DNA of 64,000 bases from JAJECS01 sp965243625 (GTDB taxonomy: Bacteria; Chloroflexota; UBA11872): contig CBDEVI010000002.1 in NCBI GenBank assembly GCA_965243625.1, positions 124,001 to 188,000 of the forward strand. The letters run 5' to 3'. Position numbers and translations under genes: made by a program. Under the pieces are notes generated by a model. That model was not told the DNA's origin and ran no database searches. It saw nothing but the letters and a program-made list of their open reading frames with translations. Of this stretch, positions 1 to 9,919 are shown piece after piece (the first letter of the stretch is position 1; each line of letters starts with the position of its first letter).

Positions 1-975
1 CCGCGAGACTTCCCCATGGTCACCCGTGACCCCCGCACCGGTTGGATGACCGAAAACTGGGACTCGGGCGCGTGGGGGTTCCTGCGCGACGGCTCTATCG
101 CCCGCGTCGATCACAACACCCACCAGCAGCACACGCTGGGCCACGACCGCTCGCAAGGACACATGCACGAGCGGTTTCAGCAGGAGGACCCGGAGTTTCG
201 CTGGCACCGCTACGCCCGCGACGGCTCCAAGCTGGAGCACTGGACGTTCAAGGTCGACGAGACGCCGCGCGAGCGGGCGTCCTACCAGTGCTATTCCCGC
301 ATCCTGGAGTTGGACGACGGCGACATCCTGGTAGCGCTGGAGTGGGTCGACCTGCTGTCCGAGTCCGAACAGCACATCGACGGGAGCGGGCGCGTGCGCA
401 AGTTCCGCTTCGGCACGTTCATCGTGCGCTCGAGTGACCGCGGGCGAACGTGGAAGCGCGTCGCGACGTTCGATCCGGCGGTGGTCAACCCGGTCTACGG
501 CATCTTCGACCGCGGGGTGGACGAGGGCCTGGACGAGGCCGACCTCGCCGTGCTGCCGAACGGCGACATCCTCTGCGTGATGCGCACCGACTCGTACGCC
601 CCGATGTTCCAGGCGCGCTCAACCGACGGCGGCCACACCTGGGGCGAGCCGGAGTCGACCGGCTGGCAGGGCGTGAAGCCGCGGCTTGAGGTGCTGCCCA
701 ACGGCGTGCTGGCCTGCGCGGCGGGGCGTGGCGCCTACGGCAACCCGCAGGTGACCCACGTGACGCTGAGCCTCGACGGGACGGGCAATCACTGGGAATC
801 GCCCTTCTACTTCCACACCGGCCCCGGCTGTTCCTACACCACCACCATGCAGCGCGACGGCAAGCTGCACGTGATGTTTTCCCACTCCGACTTCACCCGA
901 GAGATGGGCACCCACGCCCTGCCAAATCAGAAGATCCGACGGGCGGTGCTGGACGTGCAGCTGAGCGAGGGGTAG
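1..975 (+). CDS. Sialidase/BNR-repeat family protein (5' partial)
   Basis: The frame is open to the window edge, so the true start probably lies outside; the first ATG inside is at 16. Two Asp-box (BNR) motifs are visible, SSDRGRTW near residue 138 and STDGGHTW near residue 200, each on the S-x-D-x-G-x-T-W pattern that marks blades of the six-bladed sialidase propeller. No signal peptide can be judged because the N-terminus is missing. Family members are exo-sialidases or related glycan-binding or hydrolysing proteins, but the catalytic Arg triad cannot be assigned by eye. It converges on the sugar isomerase gene that ends at 995. I am sure of the fold family and not of the substrate. Confidence 0.75.
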   Translation, partial: PRDFPMVTRDPRTGWMTENWDSGAWGFLRDGSIARVDHNTHQQHTLGHDRSQGHMHERFQQEDPEFRWHRYARDGSKLEHWTFKVDETPRERASYQCYSRILELDDGDILVALEWVDLLSESEQHIDGSGRVRKFRFGTFIVRSSDRGRTWKRVATFDPAVVNPVYGIFDRGVDEGLDEADLAVLPNGDILCVMRTDSYAPMFQARSTDGGHTWGEPESTGWQGVKPRLEVLPNGVLACAAGRGAYGNPQVTHVTLSLDGTGNHWESPFYFHTGPGCSYTTTMQRDGKLHVMFSHSDFTREMGTHALPNQKIRRAVLDVQLSEG

Positions 976-994
976 CGCGGGCTGCCAGCTCGCT

Positions 995-1993
995 CTACGA
1001 GACGGCTGGTGTTCGAGCGGCGGTGTCGAAGTACGTGGGGAAGTACTGCGGGCAATTCGTTCCCAGCCACTCGACACTGAGCCGCACCCAGAGTTGCGGG
1101 TCGTAGTCGGGGAGGCAGGGCGGTTCCAGGCAGACGGGAATCGCGTCGGGGTCGGGCGCGCCGGCTTGCAGGATCGCGAATATCTCGGCAATTTCGACGC
1201 TGCCGTAGCCCACGGGCGCGTGAAAGAACTTGGGCTCGCCGGTGGTGGTGATGGATTGGACGCGCATGTCGCGCAGATGCGCCATGGCGACGTAGGGCGC
1301 GGCGAGCCGCGCGGCGTCGACCTGGTCCTCGACGACCGCCAAGCTGTTCGAAAAGTCGTAGTTGATCCGCAGCCACGGCGACGCGACGCCCTGGACCACC
1401 GGCACGATTTCGCTGATGCGGTAGTCCATGTGGTTCTCGAAGGCCAGCACGATCCCGAGGTCCTCCGCGACGGGGACGAGGTCGCGCAAGTTCTCGATCA
1501 TGCAGTCGATCTGGGCGGCCATCGGCACTTCTCGGCTGAAGTGCCCGAAGCGCAATCCGCCGTTGGGAACCGGCTGGCCGGGCGGCCCCGGCGGATCGGC
1601 GTTGACGATCTCGGTGAGGCGGCAGCCGCCGGCGCGCAGAATCTCGAGGCTGCGGGCGGCCTCCGTGCGCACGGCCGGCCATTCGTGACTTTCGACCGCC
1701 CACGCGCCGCTGACCGACCCGACCCACTCGACGCCGCATTCGGCCATGCGGCGCCCGGTGGCCGCGCTCGCCTCGGTGTCGGCGAACCAGCTGCTCCCCA
1801 TGTGCAGCGCCTCGAACCTGTGCTCGACGCACCGGTCGATCCACCAGTCCACGTGGTCGTCGAGCCCCGCCGGTCCCACCGTGGTGGTGCCGTAGGGGTA
1901 GCGCATGCCGCGGAAGCCGAACTCGGGACGGTCGATGCGCAGGCCCGGATAGGACACCCAGCGATACGCCGCCTGCGACCCGCCGAGCCTCAT
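995..1993 (-). CDS. Sugar phosphate isomerase/epimerase-like TIM-barrel protein
   Basis: This is a 332-residue protein of the xylose isomerase-like TIM-barrel superfamily. The usual metal ligands can be picked out in order: Glu in LAFENH, Asp in INYDFSNS, His in AHLRD and Glu in CLEPP. I chose the ATG at 1993 (MRLGGSQAAYRW) because the longer open frame up to 2221 encodes Arg/Ser-rich sequence lying antisense inside the next gene. It sits 25 bp behind a Gfo/Idh/MocA oxidoreductase on the same strand, a pairing common in inositol and unusual-sugar catabolism. The substrate is unknown. Confidence 0.85.
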   Translation of the reverse strand: MRLGGSQAAYRWVSYPGLRIDRPEFGFRGMRYPYGTTTVGPAGLDDHVDWWIDRCVEHRFEALHMGSSWFADTEASAATGRRMAECGVEWVGSVSGAWAVESHEWPAVRTEAARSLEILRAGGCRLTEIVNADPPGPPGQPVPNGGLRFGHFSREVPMAAQIDCMIENLRDLVPVAEDLGIVLAFENHMDYRISEIVPVVQGVASPWLRINYDFSNSLAVVEDQVDAARLAAPYVAMAHLRDMRVQSITTTGEPKFFHAPVGYGSVEIAEIFAILQAGAPDPDAIPVCLEPPCLPDYDPQLWVRLSVEWLGTNCPQYFPTYFDTAARTPAVS

Positions 1994-2018
1994 GACGCGG
2001 CCCCCCGAAAGGCGTTCC

Positions 2019-3065
2019 CTAGACCCACCCGTGGTCGGGGTGAATCGGCGTGCCGCTGGTTTGGTGGGTCCACTCCGTGCCGCCTTCGAGCATGACTTCC
2101 CGGCCCGTGATGGCCGACTGCTCCGCAGCGAACAGGATCTCCATGATGTGCCGCGCGTACGGCCCGTGCGTGGGCGGCTCGATATCGCGCGCAATGCTCT
2201 CGGCGAAGGCTCGCCATTCATCGGTGAACTCGGCGGGCGGGTGCGTGAACGGGACGTCTTCCCACACGTCGTCCTTTCCGACTCGAAGGTACTCCTCGTA
2301 GTGGTGGCTGAACTTCAGGGTGCCGTTGGCGCAGATGACATGGCCGGAATAGTCTGACGCGCCGTCGGCGAATCCTACGGCGACCGCGACGCCCGCCCGG
2401 CCGTTCTTGTAGCGCACGAAAATCACATCCGAGTCGTCGCTGGCCTGGTAGTGCGCGTGGGTGCCGATGGCCGCGGACACGGACACGGCCTGAGAGCCCA
2501 TGAGCCAGGTCAATCGGTCGACGACGTGCACGCCGTTGGCCAGCAACATGCCGCCGCCGTGAAAGCGGCTGCGGTACTGGGGGCGGCGGCCCTCGTAGGT
2601 CCAATTCTTGGACATGTAGCAGACGGCGGTGATCACCGGTCCGAGCTGCCCCGAATCGAGAATCGACTTGGCGGCGATGCTCGTCGGATAAAAGTGCTGC
2701 GAGAGCCCGACCATGAGCTTGCGGTTGTTGGCGTCGGCGGCGGCAATCATGGCGTCGCACTGGTCCAGGCTGAGGGCCATGGGCTTCTCGACCAGCACGT
2801 GCTTGCCGGCGTTGAGCGCGTCAATGGTGAGGCGGTGGTGCAGCTGATGCCCGAGCACCACGGCCACGGCGTCGATGTCGTCGTCCTGGAGCAGCTCGGT
2901 GTGTGAGACGTAGCCCCGGGGAATGTCGTACTGGCGCATGTACCGCTGCCGCGGCTCCTCGAGCAGGTCGGCCACGGCAATGACCCTCACGTCGTCCAGC
3001 GTGGCGATGGCCTCGCAGTGCGTCCGCGCTATCCCTCCAAGGCCGATGATTCCGACGTTCAGCAT
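2019..3065 (-). CDS. Gfo/Idh/MocA family NAD(P)-dependent oxidoreductase
   Basis: A 348-residue protein with an N-terminal Rossmann fold (GIIGLGGIARTH, residues 5-16) and the family's EKP motif in LVEKPMALS, whose Lys is the usual catalytic residue. The C-terminal part is the alpha/beta substrate-binding domain. The family oxidises or reduces sugars and cyclitols with NAD(P). The start ATG at 3065 gives the glycine-rich loop at the expected distance from the N-terminus. It is followed on the same strand, after 25 bp, by a TIM-barrel isomerase, so the two probably act on one sugar or cyclitol pathway. The substrate cannot be told from the sequence. Confidence 0.92.
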   Translation of the reverse strand: MLNVGIIGLGGIARTHCEAIATLDDVRVIAVADLLEEPRQRYMRQYDIPRGYVSHTELLQDDDIDAVAVVLGHQLHHRLTIDALNAGKHVLVEKPMALSLDQCDAMIAAADANNRKLMVGLSQHFYPTSIAAKSILDSGQLGPVITAVCYMSKNWTYEGRRPQYRSRFHGGGMLLANGVHVVDRLTWLMGSQAVSVSAAIGTHAHYQASDDSDVIFVRYKNGRAGVAVAVGFADGASDYSGHVICANGTLKFSHHYEEYLRVGKDDVWEDVPFTHPPAEFTDEWRAFAESIARDIEPPTHGPYARHIMEILFAAEQSAITGREVMLEGGTEWTHQTSGTPIHPDHGWV

Positions 3066-3313
3066 GAAGCAACCGTCCCTAACCGCATTACCGCGCGGCC
3101 TAAGGATGCCCTGTGCCTACTCCTCGTACCAGCCCGACCCGACCGGAGCCTATCCGAATCTCGGGAACTGACCTTGGGCCCAATTCCCGTCCTCGAGCTC
3201 GTACGAGCGACTGCCGTCAATGTCTTCGAAATCGCCCGTCAAGGTGAGCCTCGATCCGCCGCGCGCGACGTACGGCACCATGCTGGTGGCGCTATTGGGC
3301 TTATCGCGAGTGT
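3066..3313. other. Intergenic stretch with a short fragment resembling a Cache-repeat end
   Basis: No convincing gene. Positions 3122-3141 match the downstream end of the neighbouring Cache gene (3390-3409) at 19 of 20 bases, over the segment that encodes GWYE on the minus strand. The rest of the stretch shows no obvious repeat. This looks like debris from a lost or rearranged repeat unit, but a single short match is weak evidence. Confidence 0.35.
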
Positions 3314-4693
3314 TCAGCCCATCTTCCGGATGACCACCGCCGCAAACTGGTCCTCGCCTGAGACGGGAAGCTGGTCCTCGCCTGAGACGGACTCGTACCA
3401 CCCCGACCCGAAGAGAAGACCGTCGTGCCGCACGACCCAGGAGTGCTTGACCTGGGGCTGCCCGTTTGCCGGGTTCACGAATACGTAGCTCACCCAGATT
3501 CCGTCCTCGTCGGCCTGCAGCATCTCGAGACCGAACACACGCCCCGTGATGTCCGTTCCCAGCGGACCCTTCAAGTCGTCGCCGAGCAGACTCGGGTCGG
3601 GATGCGTGAGCAGGCGGTCGGCTTCGTCGAAGATGAAGACGTACCATTGGCCCTCGAGGCTCTCGGGCGTGTTGTAGTGCGCCACGGTCGCGTCCAGACC
3701 CTCTGCGTTGTAGCGGCTGACGGCCCGGGCCACGAACGCCTGGGTAAACGTCGCCGGATCGTCCGCGCGCGAGATCGGCTCATACCAGCCCGAGGCGAAC
3801 GACAGCCCGTCGTGCTTGATGACCCAGGTGTGCTTGCGCTCGGGCTCGCCGGTGACCGGGTTGACGAACACGTAGTCCACCCAGCGCCCGTTCTCATCCG
3901 CCGCCACCACCTCCAGCCCATAGGGCTTGCCGGTGATGTCGGAGCGCACGGCCGGCGTCGTGCCCACAAAGTCCGGCCGGGCGGGATTGGCCAGGACGTA
4001 GCCGTTCTCATCCAGGACGAAGACGTACCACGGGCCGTCGATGCTCTCCTCTGACTGGTGATAGGCGATGGACGCCTCGCGCCCGCCGGCGTTGTAGCGG
4101 CTGATGGCGGAGGCCACCACGGCCTGCGTGTAGGTCGCCGGATCGTCCGCGCGCGAGATGGGTTCGTACCAGCCCGAGGCAAACGACAGGCCGTCGTGCT
4201 TGATGACCCACGTGTGCTTGCGCTCCGGCTCGCCGGTTGCTGGGTTCACGAAGACGTAGTCCACCCAGCGCCCGTTCTCGTCGGCGGCTACCACCTCCAG
4301 CCCGTAAGGCTTGCCGGTGATGTCGGAGCGCACCGCCGGCGTCGTGCCCACGAAGTCCGGCCGGGCGGGATTGGCCAGGACGTAGCCGTTCTCATCCAGG
4401 ACGAAGACGTACCACGGGCCGTCGATGCTCTCCGTGGATTGGTGGTAGGCGATGGAGGCCTCACGCCCGTCGGCGTCGTAGCGATCGATGGCTTCCTGCA
4501 CCGCGCGCTGGGTGTAGCCGGCCGGATCGGCCACGCGCGCGACGGCGTCGTCGACCATCTCCTGGGCTTCCTCGCGGGTGACTCCCGTGGTCCCAGCGAT
4601 CGCGATGATGAGCGCGGCGATCGCAAGGATGCCGGCAGCGGTCGCCAGAATCGAGTCTCCGTTGGCCCTTGTGCGTTCCCAGATTTCCTGCAT
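3314..4693 (-). CDS. Membrane-anchored protein with three tandem Cache (sCache_2-like) domains
   Basis: The protein has 459 residues if it starts at MQEIWE, which has GAGGAA eight bases ahead; an upstream ATG at 4744 adds 17 residues. Residues about 14-33 form one hydrophobic helix. They are followed by three units with a 128-residue period starting near residues 56, 184 and 312. Each carries the Cache hallmarks WYVFVLDENG, a NP or HP step, DITGK or DITGR, a YVFVNP strand, a K-HTW strand and SGWYE. Units 1 and 2 are almost identical in DNA and protein, while unit 3 has diverged. Cache domains bind small molecules outside the cell, yet no kinase, HAMP, methyl-accepting or cyclase output domain follows. 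The tail holds an 8-residue tandem repeat (VSGEDQ twice). The partner is unknown. Confidence 0.8.
   Translation of the reverse strand: MQEIWERTRANGDSILATAAGILAIAALIIAIAGTTGVTREEAQEMVDDAVARVADPAGYTQRAVQEAIDRYDADGREASIAYHQSTESIDGPWYVFVLDENGYVLANPARPDFVGTTPAVRSDITGKPYGLEVVAADENGRWVDYVFVNPATGEPERKHTWVIKHDGLSFASGWYEPISRADDPATYTQAVVASAISRYNAGGREASIAYHQSEESIDGPWYVFVLDENGYVLANPARPDFVGTTPAVRSDITGKPYGLEVVAADENGRWVDYVFVNPVTGEPERKHTWVIKHDGLSFASGWYEPISRADDPATFTQAFVARAVSRYNAEGLDATVAHYNTPESLEGQWYVFIFDEADRLLTHPDPSLLGDDLKGPLGTDITGRVFGLEMLQADEDGIWVSYVFVNPANGQPQVKHSWVVRHDGLLFGSGWYESVSGEDQLPVSGEDQFAAVVIRKMG
3347..3390. repeat. 24-bp tandem duplication at the 3' end of the Cache gene
   Basis: The 20-base string beginning ctggtcctcgcc occurs at 3347-3366 and again at 3371-3390. 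This is a direct repeat of period 24 that encodes two copies of VSGEDQ at the C-terminus of the triple-Cache protein. Confidence 0.85.
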
Positions 4694-4862
4694 CGCCCAT
4701 TCCTCACGCACTGACCGGTCGCCGTCGACCGGACGCCGAGTCATGCCGTCTATCTTGCCACCGAATGTCTATGGGTGATTGAGTTGAAGGTCGCGAAGCT
4801 TCTATTGGAAGCGGGAAGCCACGTCCACCTCGTTTGCGGACCCAACGCCCACGCTGCCGCGT

Positions 4863-5474
4863 CTACGCCCAGCGGTGCTCGTCGGCGGGGGCTTCGATCA
4901 GGCCCAGCGCCTGCAACATGCGGTCCACCAGCGCGTCCACGATGTCACTGACTTTCGACGGCCGCAGGTAGAACGCCGGCTCCGGGGGCAGCACCGTGGC
5001 CCCGGCTTCGGCCAGCGTCAGCAGGTTGCGCAGGTGGATAGTCGACAGCGGCGTTTCGCGGGGCACGATCACCAGGCGGCGCTTCTCCTTGAGCGTCACG
5101 TCAGCTGCCCGATGGAGCAGGTTCGTCCCGGCGCCGCTGGCCAGCGCGCCAAGCGTCGCCATGCTGCACGGAACGATCAGCATGCCGCGCACCGGATAGC
5201 TGCCGCTCGAGATCGGCGCCGCGACATCCTGCGGCCGGTGCACCGTCAGGTCGCCGTGGGACTTCCAGCGGGCGGTGGCGTCGCGAAAGCGCTCCTGCAG
5301 TTCGTGGTGCCACATCAGCTCGCCGTAGTCGCTGCACACCACGTCGAGCCGCTCGCCGCGATCCAGTAGCGCCTTGGCCGCCGCATCGGCCAGCACCGCG
5401 CCGGTCGCCCCGGAAATCCCCAGGATCAGACTGGGGCGCGCCCCTCCGTGGTCAGGCAACCCACACGCCGGCAA
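4863..5474 (-). CDS. ubiX: UbiX-family flavin prenyltransferase
   Basis: The 203 residues match UbiX throughout. There is an N-terminal ISGATGAVLA flavin-binding loop, the VPCSMATLGALASG segment, NLLHRAADVTLKE, then RRLVIVPRETPLSTIHL and the EPAFYLRPSKVSDIVDALVDR helix. UbiX makes prenylated FMN from FMN and dimethylallyl phosphate, the cofactor required by UbiD decarboxylases; a ubiD gene lies two genes upstream in the same direction. The ATG at 5474 overlaps the 3' end of the ubiA-like gene by 23 bp, so translational coupling is likely. A TTG five codons further in is a possible alternative start. Confidence 0.95.
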   Translation of the reverse strand: MPACGLPDHGGARPSLILGISGATGAVLADAAAKALLDRGERLDVVCSDYGELMWHHELQERFRDATARWKSHGDLTVHRPQDVAAPISSGSYPVRGMLIVPCSMATLGALASGAGTNLLHRAADVTLKEKRRLVIVPRETPLSTIHLRNLLTLAEAGATVLPPEPAFYLRPSKVSDIVDALVDRMLQALGLIEAPADEHRWA

Positions 5475-6318
5475 TGGTGAACACCAGCGCGGTGATCGCC
5501 ACGTAGCCGTTCATGTTGAAAAAGGCCAGGTTGAGCCGGGACAGGTCGTTGCGCAGCAGCGCGTGCTCATAGATGAGCAGCGCGCCGATCAGGCCCACGC
5601 CCACCCAATAGGGCCACGACAGCGGGGCGATCAGACCCAACACAATCAGCACTACCACCGTGAGCGCGTGTGATCCCCGTGCGATCTGCAGCGAGCGACG
5701 GGTACCGAATCGCGCCGGCACGGAATGCAGCCCGCGCTTGCGGTCGAATGCCAAGTCCTGGAGGGAGTAGAGCACGTCGAACCCCGCAATCCAGAACATC
5801 ACCACCAGCGCCAGGACGATGGCCTCCGCACCTATTTCGCCGCGCACCGCAATCCAGCCGCCGACGGGTGCGATGCCGTCGGCCAGGCCCAAAATCCAAT
5901 GGCTCAGCCAGGTGAACCGCTTCGTGAACGAGTAGAGCGTGACGGTGACCATCGCCACCGGCGCCAGCGCCAGGGCCAGCAGGTTGAGCTGCCACGCGGC
6001 GATGTGCAGCAGCGCGAATCCGGCCGACGCCAGCCCGAGCATCTCGACGCGGGACATGCGACCGGCGGGCAGGGCGCGCTCGGCCGTGCGCGGGTTCGCC
6101 GCGTCGATTCGGGCGTCGACCAGGCGGTTTGCCGCCATGGCGCCCGTGCGCGCGCCGGCCATGGCGACCGTGATCCACAAGAACGTGCGCCAGCCAGGCC
6201 ATCCGTCCTGCGCCAGCACCATCCCCAGAAAGGCGAACGGCAGCGCGAAGATCGTGTGCTCGAACTTGATCGCGTCGAGATACAGACGCAGGCGCATCGC
6301 GGCGGCGGCCGGGTTCAT
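5452..6318 (-). CDS. UbiA-family prenyltransferase (4-hydroxybenzoate / MqnP-like)
   Basis: A 288-residue membrane protein with about eight hydrophobic helices. The two Asp-rich Mg-prenyl-diphosphate motifs are NRLVDARIDAANPRT (near residue 70) and the DLAFDRKRGLHSVPARFG block (near residue 195). UbiA enzymes transfer a polyprenyl chain to an aromatic ring in the membrane. The N-R-x-x-D-x-x-x-D-A form with NPRT is typical of the UbiA homologues found with UbiX and UbiD in quinone synthesis, including MqnP of the futalosine menaquinone route. The gene lies between ubiD and ubiX, which supports quinone synthesis. Whether the product is menaquinone or ubiquinone cannot be decided here. Confidence 0.9.
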   Translation of the reverse strand: MNPAAAAMRLRLYLDAIKFEHTIFALPFAFLGMVLAQDGWPGWRTFLWITVAMAGARTGAMAANRLVDARIDAANPRTAERALPAGRMSRVEMLGLASAGFALLHIAAWQLNLLALALAPVAMVTVTLYSFTKRFTWLSHWILGLADGIAPVGGWIAVRGEIGAEAIVLALVVMFWIAGFDVLYSLQDLAFDRKRGLHSVPARFGTRRSLQIARGSHALTVVVLIVLGLIAPLSWPYWVGVGLIGALLIYEHALLRNDLSRLNLAFFNMNGYVAITALVFTIAGVWVA

Positions 6319-6393
6319 TCGCGACTCGTGCAGTCTGGTGGAGCTACCCAGAGCCTAGCGCGTCGCGCGGCTGCGCACATCCCAGTTTTCTTC

Positions 6394-7845
<1,452 letters not shown>

Positions 7846-7851
7846 GACGCG

Positions 7852-8706
7852 CTACGTCCCGACCAGCGCGGGCAGCGGCAGGTCGTAGAGCGACTCGATC
7901 ACATGGTCCGGCCGTTGATCGGCGGGCGCGGCGGCGGCCTCGGCGGCTGACGTCGTGCCGGTGAGGACCAGCACCGACTCGGCGCCGATGGCGCGCGCTC
8001 CGGCGATGTCCGCGGTCAGCATGTCGCCCAGCACCACCAGGTCGGCGGCCTCAACCCCGGCGCGTTCCATGATGACTCGAAACATGTGGGCCGAGGGCTT
8101 GCCCACGATGACCGGCTCCTGCCCTGTGACGGCCGAAACCGCGGAGGTCATGGCACCGGCGCCCGGAATGGGTCCGCTGGGCGTGGGGTATTGCGGGTCG
8201 GTGTTTACTGCCAGGTACTCGGCGCCGTCCAGGATGATGGCGCGGGTCGCGCGCCGCAGCCTCTCGTACGTCAGCCCAAAGTCCACGCCGACCACGACGA
8301 CCTCCGGGACGTCATCGCCGTCCCAGGTCGTCAGGTCGTAGCCTGCGTCCGCAATCTGCGTCGCCAGGCTCTCGCCGCCCAGCACGAGCACGCGGCACGG
8401 CGCTGGATGGTGCGCGCGCAGGTAGGACACGGTGGCGACCACCGCCGACACGATGCTCTCGGGTCCGGCGTCAATGCCGAGTCCTTGCAGCTTGGCCGCC
8501 AGCTCCACCGGCGTCTGGCGCGAGTTGTTGGTGATGAAAAGCGTCGGGAGCCCCAGGTGCTGCACCGCGGCCACGGCTTCGGCCGCGCCCGGAATCAGCT
8601 CGGGACCCCGATAGACCACGCCGTCCATGTCGAAGGCGAAGGCGCGCCGCCGGATCGGAACGAGCGCCGGCTCGTGGTCGTGCCGGTGCGGCGCGGCCGA
8701 TTGCAT
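7852..8706 (-). CDS. HAD hydrolase, NagD/type IIA family
   Basis: The type IIA HAD motifs are all present: FAFDMDGVVYRG (nucleophile and acid Asp), FITNNSRQTP, GKPSAHMF and GDMLTADIAGA. Family members are sugar-phosphate or nucleotide phosphatases such as NagD and phosphoglycolate phosphatase. I start it at the ATG at 8706, whose last base is shared with the TGA of the upstream dehydrogenase (TGATG); the longer frame to 8808 adds only residues antisense to that gene. This gives 284 residues, normal for the family. The coupling to a 2-hydroxyacid dehydrogenase suggests clearing of a phosphorylated hydroxyacid, but that is inference. Confidence 0.88.
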   Translation of the reverse strand: MQSAAPHRHDHEPALVPIRRRAFAFDMDGVVYRGPELIPGAAEAVAAVQHLGLPTLFITNNSRQTPVELAAKLQGLGIDAGPESIVSAVVATVSYLRAHHPAPCRVLVLGGESLATQIADAGYDLTTWDGDDVPEVVVVGVDFGLTYERLRRATRAIILDGAEYLAVNTDPQYPTPSGPIPGAGAMTSAVSAVTGQEPVIVGKPSAHMFRVIMERAGVEAADLVVLGDMLTADIAGARAIGAESVLVLTGTTSAAEAAAAPADQRPDHVIESLYDLPLPALVGT

Positions 8707-9686
8707 CAGTCCGAGTAGAGGCCGTTCACGACCATCTCGCGCCGCCAAGACCCCTGCAGGACGTCGACGATGTTCTGCGCCGCCATGTCGGCCATGCGCA
8801 CCACGCAATCGGTGGAGATGCCGGCCACGTGGGGCGTGGCGATCACGTTCGGCAGCTGGGCCAGCCGGTGGTCCGACGGCGGCTCCTTCGCCCGCACGTC
8901 CAGCGCGGCGCCTGCGATGACGCCCTGGGTGAGCGCCGCGTAAAGCGCGTCCTCGTCCACCAGACCGCCGCGGGCGGTGTTCACGAGATAGGCGGTGGGC
9001 TTCATCAGCCCCAGCCGTCGCTCGTTCACGAGATTGACGGTCTCCGCCGTCGTGTTCACGTGCAGGGTCACGTAGTCCGCGCGCTGGAACAGATCGTCGA
9101 TCTCCACGAGCTCGATGCCGTACTGGGCTACGAACTCCCGGTCTGGATACGGCTCGGCGGCGATGAGCACCGGATCGAACCCGGCCAGCCGCCGCACCAC
9201 GCTCTTGCCGATGCGGCCCAGGCCCACGACGCCGATGGTCTTGTCGCGAATCTCGTTCATCAGGCCGCGCGACCAGTCGCCCTCGGCGGTATTGGTGACG
9301 TAGGCATAGAGCTCGCGCGCCAGGGCCAGGATCATCGCCACGGCCGACTCGGCGACGGTGGTGTCGTTGGAGCCCGCGGCGATCATGGCCACCACGTCGT
9401 GGTCGGCGGCCGCGGCGGTGTCGATGGCGTCGTAGCCCACGCCCACGCGCGAGACTACGCGCAACTCCGGCGCGCTCTCGAAGACCGCGCGCGTGTAGGA
9501 CTCACTGCTTGCCACCGTGGCCGTGATGCCCTTCAGCAGGTCCTTGAGCTGATCCTCCCTGGGATACATCTGCTCCTGGGGAACCTGGGCGATGACGACC
9601 TCGTGGCCGGCCTGCTCCAGCAGGTCGCGCCAGGTGGTGTCGAGAGACTTGACGGCGAGCCGAGAGGTCACGAGGACGCGGGCCAC
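8706..9686 (-). CDS. D-isomer-specific 2-hydroxyacid dehydrogenase
   Basis: A 326-residue protein of the SerA/phosphoglycerate dehydrogenase-like family. The NAD site is IGVVGLGRIGKSV near residue 150. The catalytic Arg lies in NTARGGLVDEDAL, the Glu in DVRAKEPP, and the His in ATPHVAGIS. There is no C-terminal ACT or ASB domain, so it is the short form. It reduces a 2-keto acid or oxidises a D-2-hydroxyacid with NAD(P). It is the first gene of the minus-strand run that continues into nagD-like, ubiD, ubiA and ubiX. The substrate is unknown. Confidence 0.9.
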   Translation of the reverse strand: MARVLVTSRLAVKSLDTTWRDLLEQAGHEVVIAQVPQEQMYPREDQLKDLLKGITATVASSESYTRAVFESAPELRVVSRVGVGYDAIDTAAAADHDVVAMIAAGSNDTTVAESAVAMILALARELYAYVTNTAEGDWSRGLMNEIRDKTIGVVGLGRIGKSVVRRLAGFDPVLIAAEPYPDREFVAQYGIELVEIDDLFQRADYVTLHVNTTAETVNLVNERRLGLMKPTAYLVNTARGGLVDEDALYAALTQGVIAGAALDVRAKEPPSDHRLAQLPNVIATPHVAGISTDCVVRMADMAAQNIVDVLQGSWRREMVVNGLYSD

Positions 9687-9919
9687 AGGGTGCTCCTAAC
9701 GCAAGGGCGTGTGAGCGGTCATTCTAACGGCGCAAGCGATGAAAGACCCTTTCGCAATCCGTCCGTCATTCCGGCGGAGGCCGGAATCCAGTCCGGTCGA
9801 ATCTGGAGGCGTGCCGAACGAATGGAGTCGGGCGGGTCTCAGACCCGCCCCTACCGGAGATTGCAAGTGTCTCCGAAGGCGGGTATCCATCCGGCCGAGG
9901 TCGCCGACCCGCGGGGTTG
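9687..9919. other. Intergenic stretch with two palindromic repeats
   Basis: It holds a REP-like palindrome at 9765-9795 (ATTCCGG, six-base loop, CCGGAAT) and a second hairpin near 9830-9852 in which GGGCGGGTCT pairs with AGACCCGCCC. No gene is supported; open frames through it merely translate the repeats. Confidence 0.7.
9765..9795. repeat. REP-like palindromic repeat, family A
   Basis: The core GTCATTCCGG-cggagg-CCGGAATCCAG is a short inverted repeat. Close relatives lie at 46144-46170, 55473-55500 and 56862-56890, always between genes. Confidence 0.8.

Noticed and set aside
4780..4862. Short plus-strand frame reading KVAKLLLEAGSHVHLVCGPNAHAAA, split here as KVAKLLLEAG and SHVHLVCGPN
   Set aside because: It faintly resembles the first strand and helix of a flavoprotein, but it runs into antisense ubiX without further likeness, and the intergenic part is under 90 bp.
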